Source: an uncultured Rhodopila sp.
Lineage (GTDB): Bacteria; Pseudomonadota; Alphaproteobacteria; Acetobacterales; Acetobacteraceae
DNA length: 64,000 nt
Assembly (NCBI RefSeq): GCF_903915725.1
Contig: NZ_CAIWTY010000095.1
Span: 1 to 64,000 of the forward strand
Direction of reading: 5' to 3'
The notes below the pieces were generated by a model. That model worked only from the letters and a program-made list of their open reading frames with translations. It was not told the origin of the DNA and made no database searches. Made by a program: the position numbers and the translations under genes. Within the stretch, counting starts at the first letter, position 1, and each line of letters opens with the position of its first letter. Shown piece by piece: positions 1-7,920 of the stretch.

Positions 1-40
1 ACACGCCGCGGCCCGCAGACGAGGACGGTTTGCCCACGTC

Positions 41-96
41 GCCGGTTGAACTGACCTACGCCCGGGCTAGCCCGACTTTCGGCCAGTTCAACCGGC
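41..96. repeat. 13-bp perfect inverted repeat
   Basis: GCCGGTTGAACTG at 41-53 is the exact reverse complement of 84-96. Two further pairs follow after one mismatch, and the loop contains the self-complementary GGGCTAGCCC (64-73). It lies directly in front of the low-GC orphan gene. It could be a hairpin, a regulator site or the edge of an inserted segment; the sequence does not decide. Confidence 0.6.
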
Positions 97-102
97 CATC
101 CG

Positions 103-1659
103 GTGCTGTCGCTGACCGGCCATCAGAGCTGTCGCGGAACAGTGCTCCTCCTACTCTTCAGATATGCGTCTAATGAGCCTGAATTTCTGTGGAGTAAATT
201 GCTGAGCGAAAATGCCGGAGCGGCTTCCAACAGAATGACGTTGGAGAAGGAATCGTTGGAAACTCGATATCGGGAGAAGTTGCGCGGCGAAGGTGAGGCC
301 TCCCAGTGGCTTTTGAAGATTGATATAGACGTCAAGGAGATACCCGCTGGCATCGAGTACTTTTTGGTTGAAATTCCCGACGACCGAGCGCTCATCGGCT
401 ATCTTGGTGTGAAGGGATTATTAGCTGGTGACGTCGTTTTCTGGGGGACATCACGTTTTGATCCGACTTGTCGCAAGACCCTGAAGTTCTCCGGTGACCA
501 ATGCATCCTGCCGAATGGAATGCCCCTTAAGCTATTGGCGCGAGCCGCATCTTGGGCGGCGCTAGGGCGTATCATGGGATCGCAGGAACTGATCGATTCT
601 CGAAAGCTGAAGGCTTCTGGCAACAGGATCGTTCTCCTTGGCGAAGAGGTGATGCCTGATATCTACAACAAGTCCGGTTGTGCTAGGAAGTACAGACCGG
701 ATCTGTTCGCAGCTTTCTGCAAGAACACAAATCCCAGCCGTTGCTTGGTTTGCGGCCGACCGGCGATCGAGCAAGGCGCTTTGACCGTCGAAATCGATGA
801 GGAGGGAAATGAACTTGAGATCGGTCTAGTGCATGCAGAATGCTGGAAGCCCGCTCACAGAGTGATCGGTACCGTGAGCGGCATGTTCCTGGATATGTTC
901 CCGTTATTGCGGCGATTTGACGTCGACGCCTACATCCACGCGCTGCCGGGCGGCCATGGGGCGTTCATGTCTCTATCCCCTAAAATTCCGGGAACCGTAT
1001 TTGTCATGGTTTGGTCGGGTGAGGAATATGATCCGCACGGGACATTCTGTCTACAGATCGAACTCGAGAATGGGAACCATATGTTTGCCATCCATCGAGG
1101 ACGTGTCGAGCGTCTTGATAAGCCAATCGCCGAACAGAAAGCCAAACAGATGAACGAGCAGATCCGGAGTCAGCTCGAGAAATATGATCCGATGTGTGTA
1201 AAGGTGATCGAAAACGGCCATATTTACGCTCCAAAATCGGCCATCGAGAACTCAGACAAAGAGCCTGGAGATCTGGTTTCAGCTACGCTTGTCAAAACTA
1301 TCCGCTTTGAACAAAGGATAGCGAAGGCCCTGGATAAATACAAGAACTGGTATGCGCCGCTTTGCTATTTCCAACGGGTCGACGATCAAAAAATTCTTAC
1401 AATCAATCGGTCAATCGTTCTCTTGACGGATCCGTTCTCAATCGCCTCACTTGCCGCTGGGTTGAAGCCCCTCGGCATCGATCTCCAGGAATTCGAGACT
1501 CGAGTGATCGCGAGCGACGCGGATTTCGATCGGCTTGCTCGGGATATGTTTGAGGTTGTAAGCGACTTTGTCGTCGATCCTACGTGGGACGAGGATGGAC
1601 ACTTGGTTCCCGCAGCCAAGATTCGCCAAGGCTCTATAGACTGGAGGCGGGGAGGATAA
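103..1659 (+). CDS. Unrecognised 518-aa protein with a Cys/His zinc-site-like motif
   Basis: I do not recognise this family. The open frame begins with GTG at 103. An ATG at 235 (residue 45) is the other plausible start, and the protein-like, charged part begins about there, so the N-terminus is uncertain. Near the middle is CLVCGRP followed about 30 residues later by HAEC, a C-x2-C...H-x2-C spacing as in treble-clef zinc sites. There is no signal peptide or membrane segment. The C-terminal half is acidic and looks globular. Base composition is visibly less GC-rich than the core genes, and the gene stands alone between an inverted repeat and decayed DNA, which suggests horizontal acquisition. 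No function is assigned. Confidence 0.7.
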   Translation: MLSLTGHQSCRGTVLLLLFRYASNEPEFLWSKLLSENAGAASNRMTLEKESLETRYREKLRGEGEASQWLLKIDIDVKEIPAGIEYFLVEIPDDRALIGYLGVKGLLAGDVVFWGTSRFDPTCRKTLKFSGDQCILPNGMPLKLLARAASWAALGRIMGSQELIDSRKLKASGNRIVLLGEEVMPDIYNKSGCARKYRPDLFAAFCKNTNPSRCLVCGRPAIEQGALTVEIDEEGNELEIGLVHAECWKPAHRVIGTVSGMFLDMFPLLRRFDVDAYIHALPGGHGAFMSLSPKIPGTVFVMVWSGEEYDPHGTFCLQIELENGNHMFAIHRGRVERLDKPIAEQKAKQMNEQIRSQLEKYDPMCVKVIENGHIYAPKSAIENSDKEPGDLVSATLVKTIRFEQRIAKALDKYKNWYAPLCYFQRVDDQKILTINRSIVLLTDPFSIASLAAGLKPLGIDLQEFETRVIASDADFDRLARDMFEVVSDFVVDPTWDEDGHLVPAAKIRQGSIDWRRGG

Positions 1660-2342
1660 GCTGGTTCAAACTAGATGGCAGCGCCGCCAAGAGCATTGTT
1701 CCCACAACGGCGAGCGCTCATATCCAGAGCAAACTCCGCTTTCGTGAATTAGCGCTCATCAACTGAACGATCGGGATGGGCGCAACACCTCACTGGCCAC
1801 GATCCTGAATGACCCTTTTGCGGGCCGAAGTGCCATGTCATCATCTACGGGAAACGAGGCGAAACCGTTCGAAGGTCCAACCTGAACGAACAGCAGGTTT
1901 CCGGTCCCGCCCACTCCAAAGTAGCCGGTCCGCAATCGGCCGACTTCAGCCGTTTGGGCGGCAGCCGCAAAGGACCGCCCAGGTCGGAATGGCCACCGGA
2001 CGATGAACCATCACATACGATCGGCTTCTCGAAACGCTTTACTAGCTGACCGCCTTGACCATTCGACGCGGCGCGCCAATGGCTGTCCGGAGGTTCGTCA
2101 AGCAGTGGGCCGATCCGCATGGCCAAGGTCGGCGGCCTGAATCTCGCCAGGTCAGCGGCGCCCGATCTGATGGGCAGTGGACGCCCAGCGATGAGTCTTT
2201 CCTGGGGTTCAAAATGGGCCTCATTCTACGAGGCTCATTCGTTAGGTAGATTGCTCATAGCGACAAATCCCCGGATCTGGCTGGATTTGACGGCGCAGAA
2301 GCAATCTATCTACTCAGTGAGCCTGGTCGGTGTCGACATAAG
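1660..2342. other. Gene-free, apparently decayed stretch
   Basis: I see no reading frame here with convincing protein character, only short overlapping open frames on both strands. It lies between the orphan low-GC gene and an SDR fragment, which fits a decayed accessory region. Confidence 0.5.
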
Positions 2343-2576
2343 GACAATATCCAGGTCAATGCCGTGTTGCCCGGCTGGATCGACACCGATCTGACCAGGG
2401 GAGCGAGGCGGCAGGTGGAAGGGCTGCACGCCAGCGTCGAGAAGCGCACGCCGCAGGGGCGTTGGGGCACGCCCGACGACATGGCGGGGATCGCGGCGTT
2501 CCTGGCGAGTCCGGCGTCGGACTTCGTTACTGGTTCGGCCATTCCGGTGGACGGGGGGTTTTCGATCGGGATGTAG
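2343..2576 (+). pseudogene. C-terminal remnant of a short-chain dehydrogenase (SDR)
   Basis: The frame encodes NIQVNAVLPGWIDTDLTR and ends with FVTGSAIPVDGGFSIGM, the standard C-terminal third of a classical SDR (the NxVxPG and VDGG segments). The Rossmann GxxxGxG region and the Ser/Tyr/Lys active site are absent. Similarity starts abruptly near 2343, so only about 78 codons of a normal 250 remain. A GTG at 2364 could open a 70-codon frame, but no functional enzyme can result. It is not part of the intact SDR at 3549, whose sequence differs. Confidence 0.7.
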
Positions 2577-2758
2577 GCGCTGCTGTGTGGCGCGTTGCGT
2601 CTCCGGATCGGGTGGCGAGCCTCGATGCACCGCATTCCACCCGGTCTCCAGGCCAGTTTCGGGCGCCACAACGGATAAACACTCACATCATATCGATGAT
2701 AAGCGGGATCAGCGCGGTCCCGGTTCGTCGCAACAGAAGCGAAGATGCAACACGGTTT

Positions 2759-2895
2759 CCACAGATTAAGCCCCAGATTAAGCCACAGATTTCACCGATG
2801 CCGTCCAGGCGTATGAAGCGCCCTGGCACGCTAACTGCCCGAACGTACGGTTCTTCAGTGTAGTCTGTGCACTTAATCCCTGTAATCTGTGTTAC
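2759..2895. repeat. CACAGATTAAG-type extragenic repeat, inverted copies
   Basis: At 2759-2798 the unit CAGATTAAGCC occurs twice and a shortened CAGATT follows. At 2868-2895 the complementary form (CTTAATCCCTGTAATCTGTG) occurs in inverse orientation. Together they can pair into a long imperfect stem. The surrounding 2577-3027 contains no gene that I can support. Confidence 0.5.
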
Positions 2896-3027
2896 CGCAC
2901 GGCCGGCCGGGTAATTATTGCCTGCGCAGCTGACTCGGTCGCCCCGTTCCCCGAGGTCCCGACCGGTAAACCGCTTCGGCAATCGCGCCAGCTTTGGGTC
3001 CCGCAAACCGAAACTGCTCTCAATGGC

Positions 3028-3501
3028 TCACGCCGCCTGATCCTGCCGCAGCGTAGACACAACCCGATACCCCGGGCCATCCACCCGCCGCCCCGTCGCC
3101 GGATCGACCAGCAAGGGTTCCACCGCCTCGCCGGTCTCGACATTCACGATCCGCACCTCCCGGTCATCGGGCGGGAAATGCCGGTTGCCGAACGCCAGCA
3201 TCGCCAGCAGCACCGGCCGGAAATCCCGGCCGCGCTCGGTCAGCACATACGCATCACGCGGCGGGCGTTCGTTATACCGCTCGCGCTTCAGCAACCCGGC
3301 CTCCACCAGCGCCGACAGCCGCCGCGTCAGCATGTTCGGCGCGATCCCCAGGCTGTCGCTGAATTCATCGAACCGGCTGAGGCCGCGGAACGCGTCGCGC
3401 AGAATCAGGATGCTCCACCACTCGCCGACATGCTCCAGGCCCCGCGCGATCGGGCACTGCATGGTGCTGAAGCTCTTGCGTTGCATGCCAACAAATCCCA
3501 T
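3028..3501 (-). CDS. HxlR-family winged-helix transcription regulator
   Basis: This is a DNA-binding regulator of the HxlR/MarR-like type. The sequence shows the family opening CPIARGLEHVGEWWSILILRD, the recognition segment GIAPNMLTRRLSALVEAGLL, and the wing YVLTERGRDFRPVL. A C-terminal extension of about 45 residues rich in Asp and Val follows. I place the start at the ATG at 3501 (the ATG at 3486 is also possible); the longer frame would need a TTG overlapping the neighbour's start. It is divergent from the SDR at 3549 with a 47-nt gap, so it probably controls that gene and possibly the following redox genes. The effector is unknown. Confidence 0.85.
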   Translation of the reverse strand: MGFVGMQRKSFSTMQCPIARGLEHVGEWWSILILRDAFRGLSRFDEFSDSLGIAPNMLTRRLSALVEAGLLKRERYNERPPRDAYVLTERGRDFRPVLLAMLAFGNRHFPPDDREVRIVNVETGEAVEPLLVDPATGRRVDGPGYRVVSTLRQDQAA

Positions 3502-3548
3502 TCTGAGACTACCGTCGTGATAGTTGGTCTTTCGCAGGGGGAACGTCA

Positions 3549-4277
3549 ATGCAAAAGCACTCGGCTTCCGTCGCTATCGTCGGTGCCGGAGATTATATCG
3601 GCGCCGCCGTTGCGCGCCGCTTCGCCCGTGCGGGCTACCATGTCTTCGCCGGCCGCCGGAACGGTGACAAGCTCGCCCCTCTGGTGGCGGACATCGAAGC
3701 CGGCGGCGGCTTGTGCATCGGCCTTTCGCTGGACGCCCGCCAGGAAGACGCCGTCATCGAGTTTATCCGCCGCGCCGATGAAGCCGCGCCGCTGGAACTG
3801 GCGGTGTTCAATATCGGCGCCAACGTCAACCACCCTCTGCTCGACACCACCGAGCGGGTGTTCCGCAAAGTTTGGGAACTCGCCTGCTACGCCGGCTTCC
3901 TCACCGGCCGCGAAGCCGCCCGCCGGATGCTGCCGCACGGGCGCGGCTCGATCTTCTTCACCGGCGCCACCGCCAGCATCCGCGGCGGCAGCGGCTACGC
4001 GGCGTTTGCCGCAGCGAAGTTCGGCCTGCGGGCGGTGGCGCAGAGCATGGCGCGCGAACTCGGGCCAAAGAACATCCATGTCGCGCATCTGGTGATCGAT
4101 TCCGGCGTCGATACCGAATGGGTGCGGCAGCGCATCGCCGCCGCGGGCGGCTCGCCGCAGGACCGCGTGCTGATGAATCCGGCCTCGATCGCCGAAACCT
4201 ACTGGCAATTGCATCAACAGCCGCGCGACGCCTGGACTCACGAGCTCGATCTGCGGCCCAATCAGGAACCCTGGTGA
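3549..4277 (+). CDS. SDR-family protein lacking the catalytic tyrosine
   Basis: A 242-aa Rossmann-fold protein with a nucleotide-binding VGAGDYIG (residues 11-18), an NIGAN segment (88-92) and Ser143. The classical Y-x3-K catalytic pair appears as F153-A-A-A-K157, so the acid/base tyrosine is missing. Related SDR-like proteins with Phe there exist, and their activity is unclear. It is transcribed away from the HxlR regulator and followed after 11 nt by a DsbA-fold isomerase-like gene, suggesting a small redox or aromatic-metabolism operon. The start is the ATG at 3549 with GGGGGAACG just upstream. It could be a reductase on unusual chemistry or a non-catalytic NAD(P) sensor. Confidence 0.85.
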   Translation: MQKHSASVAIVGAGDYIGAAVARRFARAGYHVFAGRRNGDKLAPLVADIEAGGGLCIGLSLDARQEDAVIEFIRRADEAAPLELAVFNIGANVNHPLLDTTERVFRKVWELACYAGFLTGREAARRMLPHGRGSIFFTGATASIRGGSGYAAFAAAKFGLRAVAQSMARELGPKNIHVAHLVIDSGVDTEWVRQRIAAAGGSPQDRVLMNPASIAETYWQLHQQPRDAWTHELDLRPNQEPW

Positions 4278-4288
4278 GGAAACCGGCC

Positions 4289-4885
4289 ATGAACGTGGAA
4301 TTCCATTTCGATTTCGGCAGCCCGAACGCCTATCTGGCGCATCGCGTGATCCCGGCAATCGAGGCGCGGACCGGCGTGCGGTTCCGCTATGTGCCGGTGC
4401 TGCTCGGCGGGGTGTTCAAGGCGACCGGCAACCGTTCGCCTGTCGAGGCATTCGCCGGCATCCCTAACAAGCTGGCGTACGAGCAACTGGAAATGCAGCG
4501 TTTCATTAACCGGTACGGCATCGAGGAGTTCCGGCCGAACCCGTTCTTCCCGGTAAACACGCTGGCGATCATGCGCGGCGCCGCGGCGGCCGAACTCGAC
4601 GGAACACTGGCCGCCTACGTGAACGCGGTGTTCCACCACATGTGGGAGGCGCCGAAGAAAATGGACGACCCGGCGGTGATCCGCGCCGCGCTGGAGGAAT
4701 CCGGGCTGGACGCCGCTTCGATCATCGCGCGGACGCAAGACCCCGACGTGAAGGCAAAGTTGATTGCCAACACGGAAGAGTCCGTCGCCCGCGGCACCTT
4801 CGGCTCCCCCACCTTCTTCATCGGCAATGCCATGTGGTTCGGCAAGGATCGTCTGAAGGACGTCGAGGAGGCGATTGCGGCGTAA
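4289..4885 (+). CDS. DsbA-fold protein, 2-hydroxychromene-2-carboxylate isomerase family
   Basis: This 198-aa thioredoxin-like/DsbA-fold protein has the HCCA-isomerase N-terminus FHFDFGSPNAYL: a Ser11-Pro-Asn motif replaces the CxxC of disulfide oxidases. The cis-proline region GTFGSPTFFIGNAMWFGKDRL is also present. Family members use glutathione to isomerise hydroxychromene carboxylates in naphthalene-type degradation, though many act on unknown substrates. It begins at ATG 4289, 11 nt after the SDR, with GAGGAAACC as ribosome binding site, so it is likely co-transcribed with it. No signal peptide, so cytoplasmic. The substrate cannot be read from the sequence. Confidence 0.85.
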   Translation: MNVEFHFDFGSPNAYLAHRVIPAIEARTGVRFRYVPVLLGGVFKATGNRSPVEAFAGIPNKLAYEQLEMQRFINRYGIEEFRPNPFFPVNTLAIMRGAAAAELDGTLAAYVNAVFHHMWEAPKKMDDPAVIRAALEESGLDAASIIARTQDPDVKAKLIANTEESVARGTFGSPTFFIGNAMWFGKDRLKDVEEAIAA

Positions 4886-4942
4886 CTCTCGTTTCCACCC
4901 GGCCTGAAAACGCCCTAAAGCACGACCGGAAAGGAAGCGCCC

Positions 4943-6358
4943 ATGCCCGAATCCGTCCTGCTCGACGCCATCCGCGCCGTCGTCGGCGACCGCGGCCTGC
5001 TGACGGACCGCGCCGACACCGCCGCTTATACGCAGGACTGGCGCCGCCTGTACCAAGGCCGCACCAGCGCCGTCATCCGTCCCGGCAGCACCGCAGAACT
5101 CGCCGAAGTCGTGCGCCTGTGCGCCGCCGCCGGCACCCCCATCGTCCCCCAGGGCGGCAATACCTCAATGGTCGGCGGCGCGGTGCCGAACGAGGACGGG
5201 TCCGAGCTGATCGTCTGCACCGCGCGGCTCAACCGAATCCGCGACCTCGACCCGGTGGACATGACCCTGACCCTGGAATCCGGCGTCACCCTGCAAGCCG
5301 CGCAGCTTGCCGCGGCGGAGCAAGACTGCCTGCTTCCGTTGTCGATCTCCTCGGAAGGCACCGCGCAAATCGGCGGCGTGCTGGCCACCAACGCCGGCGG
5401 CAACAACACGGTTCGATACGGCAACGCCCGCGACCTGGTGCTGGGGCTGGAGGTTGTACTGCCCGATGGCAGCATCTGGAACGGGTTGCGCCGCCTGCGC
5501 AAGGACAACACCGGCTACTGCCTGCGCCAGTTGTTCGTCGGATCGGAGGGCACGCTCGGCATCATCACCGCCGCCGTGCTGAAACTCGTGCCGCAACCGA
5601 AGGAAACCGCCGTCGCGCTGTGCGGCGTCGCGTCGCCCGAGGCAGCACTCGACCTGTTCACCCGGTTCCAGGCGCATGACCCGGCCTCGGTCAATGCGTT
5701 CGAACTGATGTCCGACACCGGGATGTCGTTTGTTCTGCGGCACATTCCCGGTGCCATGCTGCCGCTGCAAAACCCGGCGCCGTTCTACGTGCTGGTGGAG
5801 CTCGCCACGCCGCGGCCAAGTGCCGGGCTGCGCGATGGGCTGGAGCAGGTGCTGGAACAGGCGCTGGAAGCCGGAACGGTGCAGGACGCGGTCATCGCGG
5901 AGTCGGAAACCCAACGCGCCGCCATCTGGAAGCTGCGCGAGGAACACTCGGAAGCGCAGAAACGCGAAGGCGCCAGCATCAAGAACGACGTGTCGGTCCC
6001 GGTATCGAAGGTGCCGGCGTTCATCCGCAAGGCCACCGCAGCCTGCGAAAAACTGCTTCCCGGCGTGCGGGCGGTGCCGTTCGGCCATATGGGCGACGGG
6101 AATATTCATTTCAATCTCGAACAGCCCGCCGGGTCGGACGCGGCGTGGTTCCTCGCCAGCGACCACGCCATCATGGATGCGGTGAACGACGTCGTGCGGG
6201 AATTCGACGGCAGCTTCTCGGCCGAACACGGCATCGGCCGGCTGAAGCCCTACATGATGCCGGATTGGCGTGGCGGCGCCGAACTCGCGTTGATGCAACG
6301 GATCAAGGCGGCGATCGACCCGGGCGGGATCATGAACCCGGGGAAGGTGCTGCCGTAG
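4943..6358 (+). CDS. FAD-linked oxidase, D-2-hydroxyacid dehydrogenase (GlcD/D2HGDH) family
   Basis: A 471-aa flavoprotein of the VAO/PCMH type. The FAD-binding loop PQGGNTSMVGGAVP lies near residues 70-83, followed by LATNAGGNNTVRYGNARDLVLGLEVVLPDG. The C-terminal domain carries HMGDGNIHFNL and SAEHGIGRLK (metal/substrate His residues) and ends NPGKVLP. The length is normal for D-2-hydroxyglutarate or D-lactate dehydrogenases, which oxidise D-2-hydroxyacids and pass electrons to ETF or quinone. It has its own RBS (GGAAGG, 57 nt after the previous gene), so membership of the same operon is possible but not shown. The exact hydroxyacid is unknown. Confidence 0.88.
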   Translation: MPESVLLDAIRAVVGDRGLLTDRADTAAYTQDWRRLYQGRTSAVIRPGSTAELAEVVRLCAAAGTPIVPQGGNTSMVGGAVPNEDGSELIVCTARLNRIRDLDPVDMTLTLESGVTLQAAQLAAAEQDCLLPLSISSEGTAQIGGVLATNAGGNNTVRYGNARDLVLGLEVVLPDGSIWNGLRRLRKDNTGYCLRQLFVGSEGTLGIITAAVLKLVPQPKETAVALCGVASPEAALDLFTRFQAHDPASVNAFELMSDTGMSFVLRHIPGAMLPLQNPAPFYVLVELATPRPSAGLRDGLEQVLEQALEAGTVQDAVIAESETQRAAIWKLREEHSEAQKREGASIKNDVSVPVSKVPAFIRKATAACEKLLPGVRAVPFGHMGDGNIHFNLEQPAGSDAAWFLASDHAIMDAVNDVVREFDGSFSAEHGIGRLKPYMMPDWRGGAELALMQRIKAAIDPGGIMNPGKVLP

Positions 6359-6359
6359 C

Positions 6360-7202
6360 GTGGCTGCCTCTCCCCTCCCATCGTCATCGCCCGGCGTGCC
6401 CGGGCCATCTCTTCCAGCATGTGCGGCGATAGCTGGCCCGGACGCGCCGGGCCATGACGGGAACACAACGACTATCACCACGCGGCGCGAAAGCGACCTC
6501 TACGCGCCGATCAAAGAACACCTCGAATCCCTCGGCTACGCCGTTCGCGGCGAAGTCGGCCGCTGCGATATACTCGCTGTCAGCAAAGAAATGATTCTCG
6601 CCGTCGAGCTGAAGCTGACCTTCGGCCTGCCCGTGCTGTACCAGGCGCTGCAACGCCTGCCCTCGGTTGACCTGGTCTATATCGCCGTCGCCGTCCCCGA
6701 AGGCCGCGCCGCCCGCCGCAACTGGGACGCCCGCGTGCCGGATGCGGTGCGCCTGTGCCGCATGCTCGGCATCGGCCTGTTATCTGTCCGCAACGGCGAG
6801 ATCATCGCGCACGCTGACCCGGGTCCGTATCAGCCGCGCAAACAGCACAAACACCGGGCGAAGCTGCTCAGCGAATTCACCCGCCGCAGCGGCGACCACA
6901 ATATCGGCGGCACCACCCGGCGCCCGCGCATGACCGCCTATCGGGAAGACGCCCTGGCCTGCGCCAGCCTGCTGGCAACCAACGGCGCGATGAAAGCCGC
7001 GGCAATACGGAACGCTACCGGCATCGCCACCGCCAGCGCCCTGCTCCGCAACAATGTCTATGGCTGGTTCGACAAAATCGGCCGCGGCACCTACACCGTC
7101 ACCCCGTCCGGGCAAAGCGCTCTCGATCTCTACGCGGACGTGGTGGCCGCCCGCCGGACCGTGACCAAGCCGCACCCCGGCAACGGAGTGCGGCCCCGGT
7201 AA
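6360..7202 (+). CDS. DUF2161 family protein, PD-(D/E)xK nuclease-like
   Basis: The conserved part starts at about residue 45 (DLYAPIKEHLESLGY) and contains GRCDILAV followed by AVELKL, the D...ExK arrangement of restriction-endonuclease-like folds. A C-terminal winged-helix-like part (about residues 195-255) ends TYTVTPSGQSALDLY. The family is annotated as a putative phosphodiesterase; its role is unknown. The frame is open back to a GTG at 6360, but everything between 6382 and 6459 is a palindromic repeat. No ATG, GTG or TTG lies in frame between that repeat and the conserved domain, so the true N-terminus is unresolved. Either translation reads through the repeat or the original start was displaced. 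Confidence 0.75.
   Translation: MAASPLPSSSPGVPGPSLPACAAIAGPDAPGHDGNTTTITTRRESDLYAPIKEHLESLGYAVRGEVGRCDILAVSKEMILAVELKLTFGLPVLYQALQRLPSVDLVYIAVAVPEGRAARRNWDARVPDAVRLCRMLGIGLLSVRNGEIIAHADPGPYQPRKQHKHRAKLLSEFTRRSGDHNIGGTTRRPRMTAYREDALACASLLATNGAMKAAAIRNATGIATASALLRNNVYGWFDKIGRGTYTVTPSGQSALDLYADVVAARRTVTKPHPGNGVRPR
6382..6459. repeat. GC-rich palindromic extragenic repeat (about 29-bp arms)
   Basis: The left arm starts CGTCATCGCCCGGCG at 6382 and the right arm ends GCCGGGCCATGACG at 6459. The arms are inverted complements with only a few mismatches. Similar CGTCAT...CCGG motifs recur near 11874, 37222 and 44940, so this is a dispersed repeat family. Here it overlaps the apparent 5' end of the DUF2161 gene. 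Confidence 0.7.
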
Positions 7203-7214
7203 CGATCGTCCGCC

Positions 7215-7547
7215 TTAGCTCACGACGGACTTCTGCACCGCCTCGATCTGCTTCTTCACCGGCTCGAACGCCGCGGTGAACACCGCCGCGGTCAATTGGG
7301 CGATGTTCTGGCTGTCGCTGACGGCGGCCTGCACGCCGTCCTTGATCAGCTTCTGCTGCACCTCGATGAACTCCGAGGGATTCTTCACACCCGACAGGGC
7401 GTGAATCGCGTCGGCCAGGTTCTTGGCGTTGCGCGCCGCAAGATCCTGATAGGCTTTGGTCAGCTCCTGGAACGCCGCGGTGGAACCGGCGGCGCTTTCG
7501 GACAGCGCGTCCGTGCTGGCTTTAACGGCATTCTCTATCTTGGCCAT
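7215..7547 (-). CDS. Phasin family protein (PHA granule-associated)
   Basis: A 110-aa helical, Ala/Gln/Lys-rich protein of Phasin_2 type. The segment FQELTKAYQDLAARNAKN is followed by NPSEFIEVQQKLIKDGVQ and FTAAFEPVKKQIEAVQKSV, typical of small phasins that coat polyhydroxyalkanoate granules and sometimes act as stress chaperones. No signal peptide or cysteine. It starts at ATG 7547, is monocistronic, and converges with the DUF2161 gene. No PHA synthase or depolymerase is in this window, so the granule link rests on family knowledge. Confidence 0.85.
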   Translation of the reverse strand: MAKIENAVKASTDALSESAAGSTAAFQELTKAYQDLAARNAKNLADAIHALSGVKNPSEFIEVQQKLIKDGVQAAVSDSQNIAQLTAAVFTAAFEPVKKQIEAVQKSVVS

Positions 7548-7920
7548 AACGCATTATCCTTTTGGTCTTGAGCGCCGGGGCGGAACCCCGGCAGGTGTGA
7601 CAGGTCCGTCGACGTGGAAAAGCGAAACGGGCAGCCGCATTCGGCCACCGGCTCACGGCCATGTGACCATGGCACGATAACCGCCCCTTCTCGCACCGGC
7701 AAGCCACGAAAATTGCGGAAACGCATTTTAGCGGCTGAAATTTTCACGTCTGCGCGAGGATCGCCGTTACCCGCCCTTGCCGCCTAATCCTCGCAATGAC
7801 AGTATCATCCGCCAAACTGTAACCCCGCCGAAACGCAGCTTCCGGGTAACATTGCCGTCCACAACCCCGGGCAAACGTCCCCACCGCCCCACCTCCAGAT
7901 CGAACCAGAAGGGACCGTCC
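7548..7920. other. Divergent intergenic region, phasin / type III PKS
   Basis: This carries the 5' regions of the phasin gene (leftward) and the polyketide synthase operon (rightward). A short dyad GGCCATGTGACCATGGC lies near 7657-7673. I cannot point to a convincing -35/-10 pair. No further gene is seen. Confidence 0.4.

Noticed and set aside
2824-2838. TGGCACGCTAACTGC, a good sigma54 consensus match on the plus strand
   Set aside because: No plus-strand gene follows within 700 bases and the antisense HxlR gene intervenes, so a functional promoter is unlikely.
3872-4288. Longer start for the DsbA-fold gene inside the SDR gene
   Set aside because: The upstream part is an Arg-rich shadow of the SDR. 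Homology and the RBS begin at ATG 4289.
6360-6459. The first 33 residues of the DUF2161 frame as genuine protein
   Set aside because: They are encoded by a palindromic repeat and are Pro/Ser/Ala-rich, so they are not treated as evidence for the start.
5165-6481. 438-aa minus-strand open frame
   Set aside because: It is a complement shadow of the FAD-linked oxidase gene, whose plus-strand protein has all family motifs.
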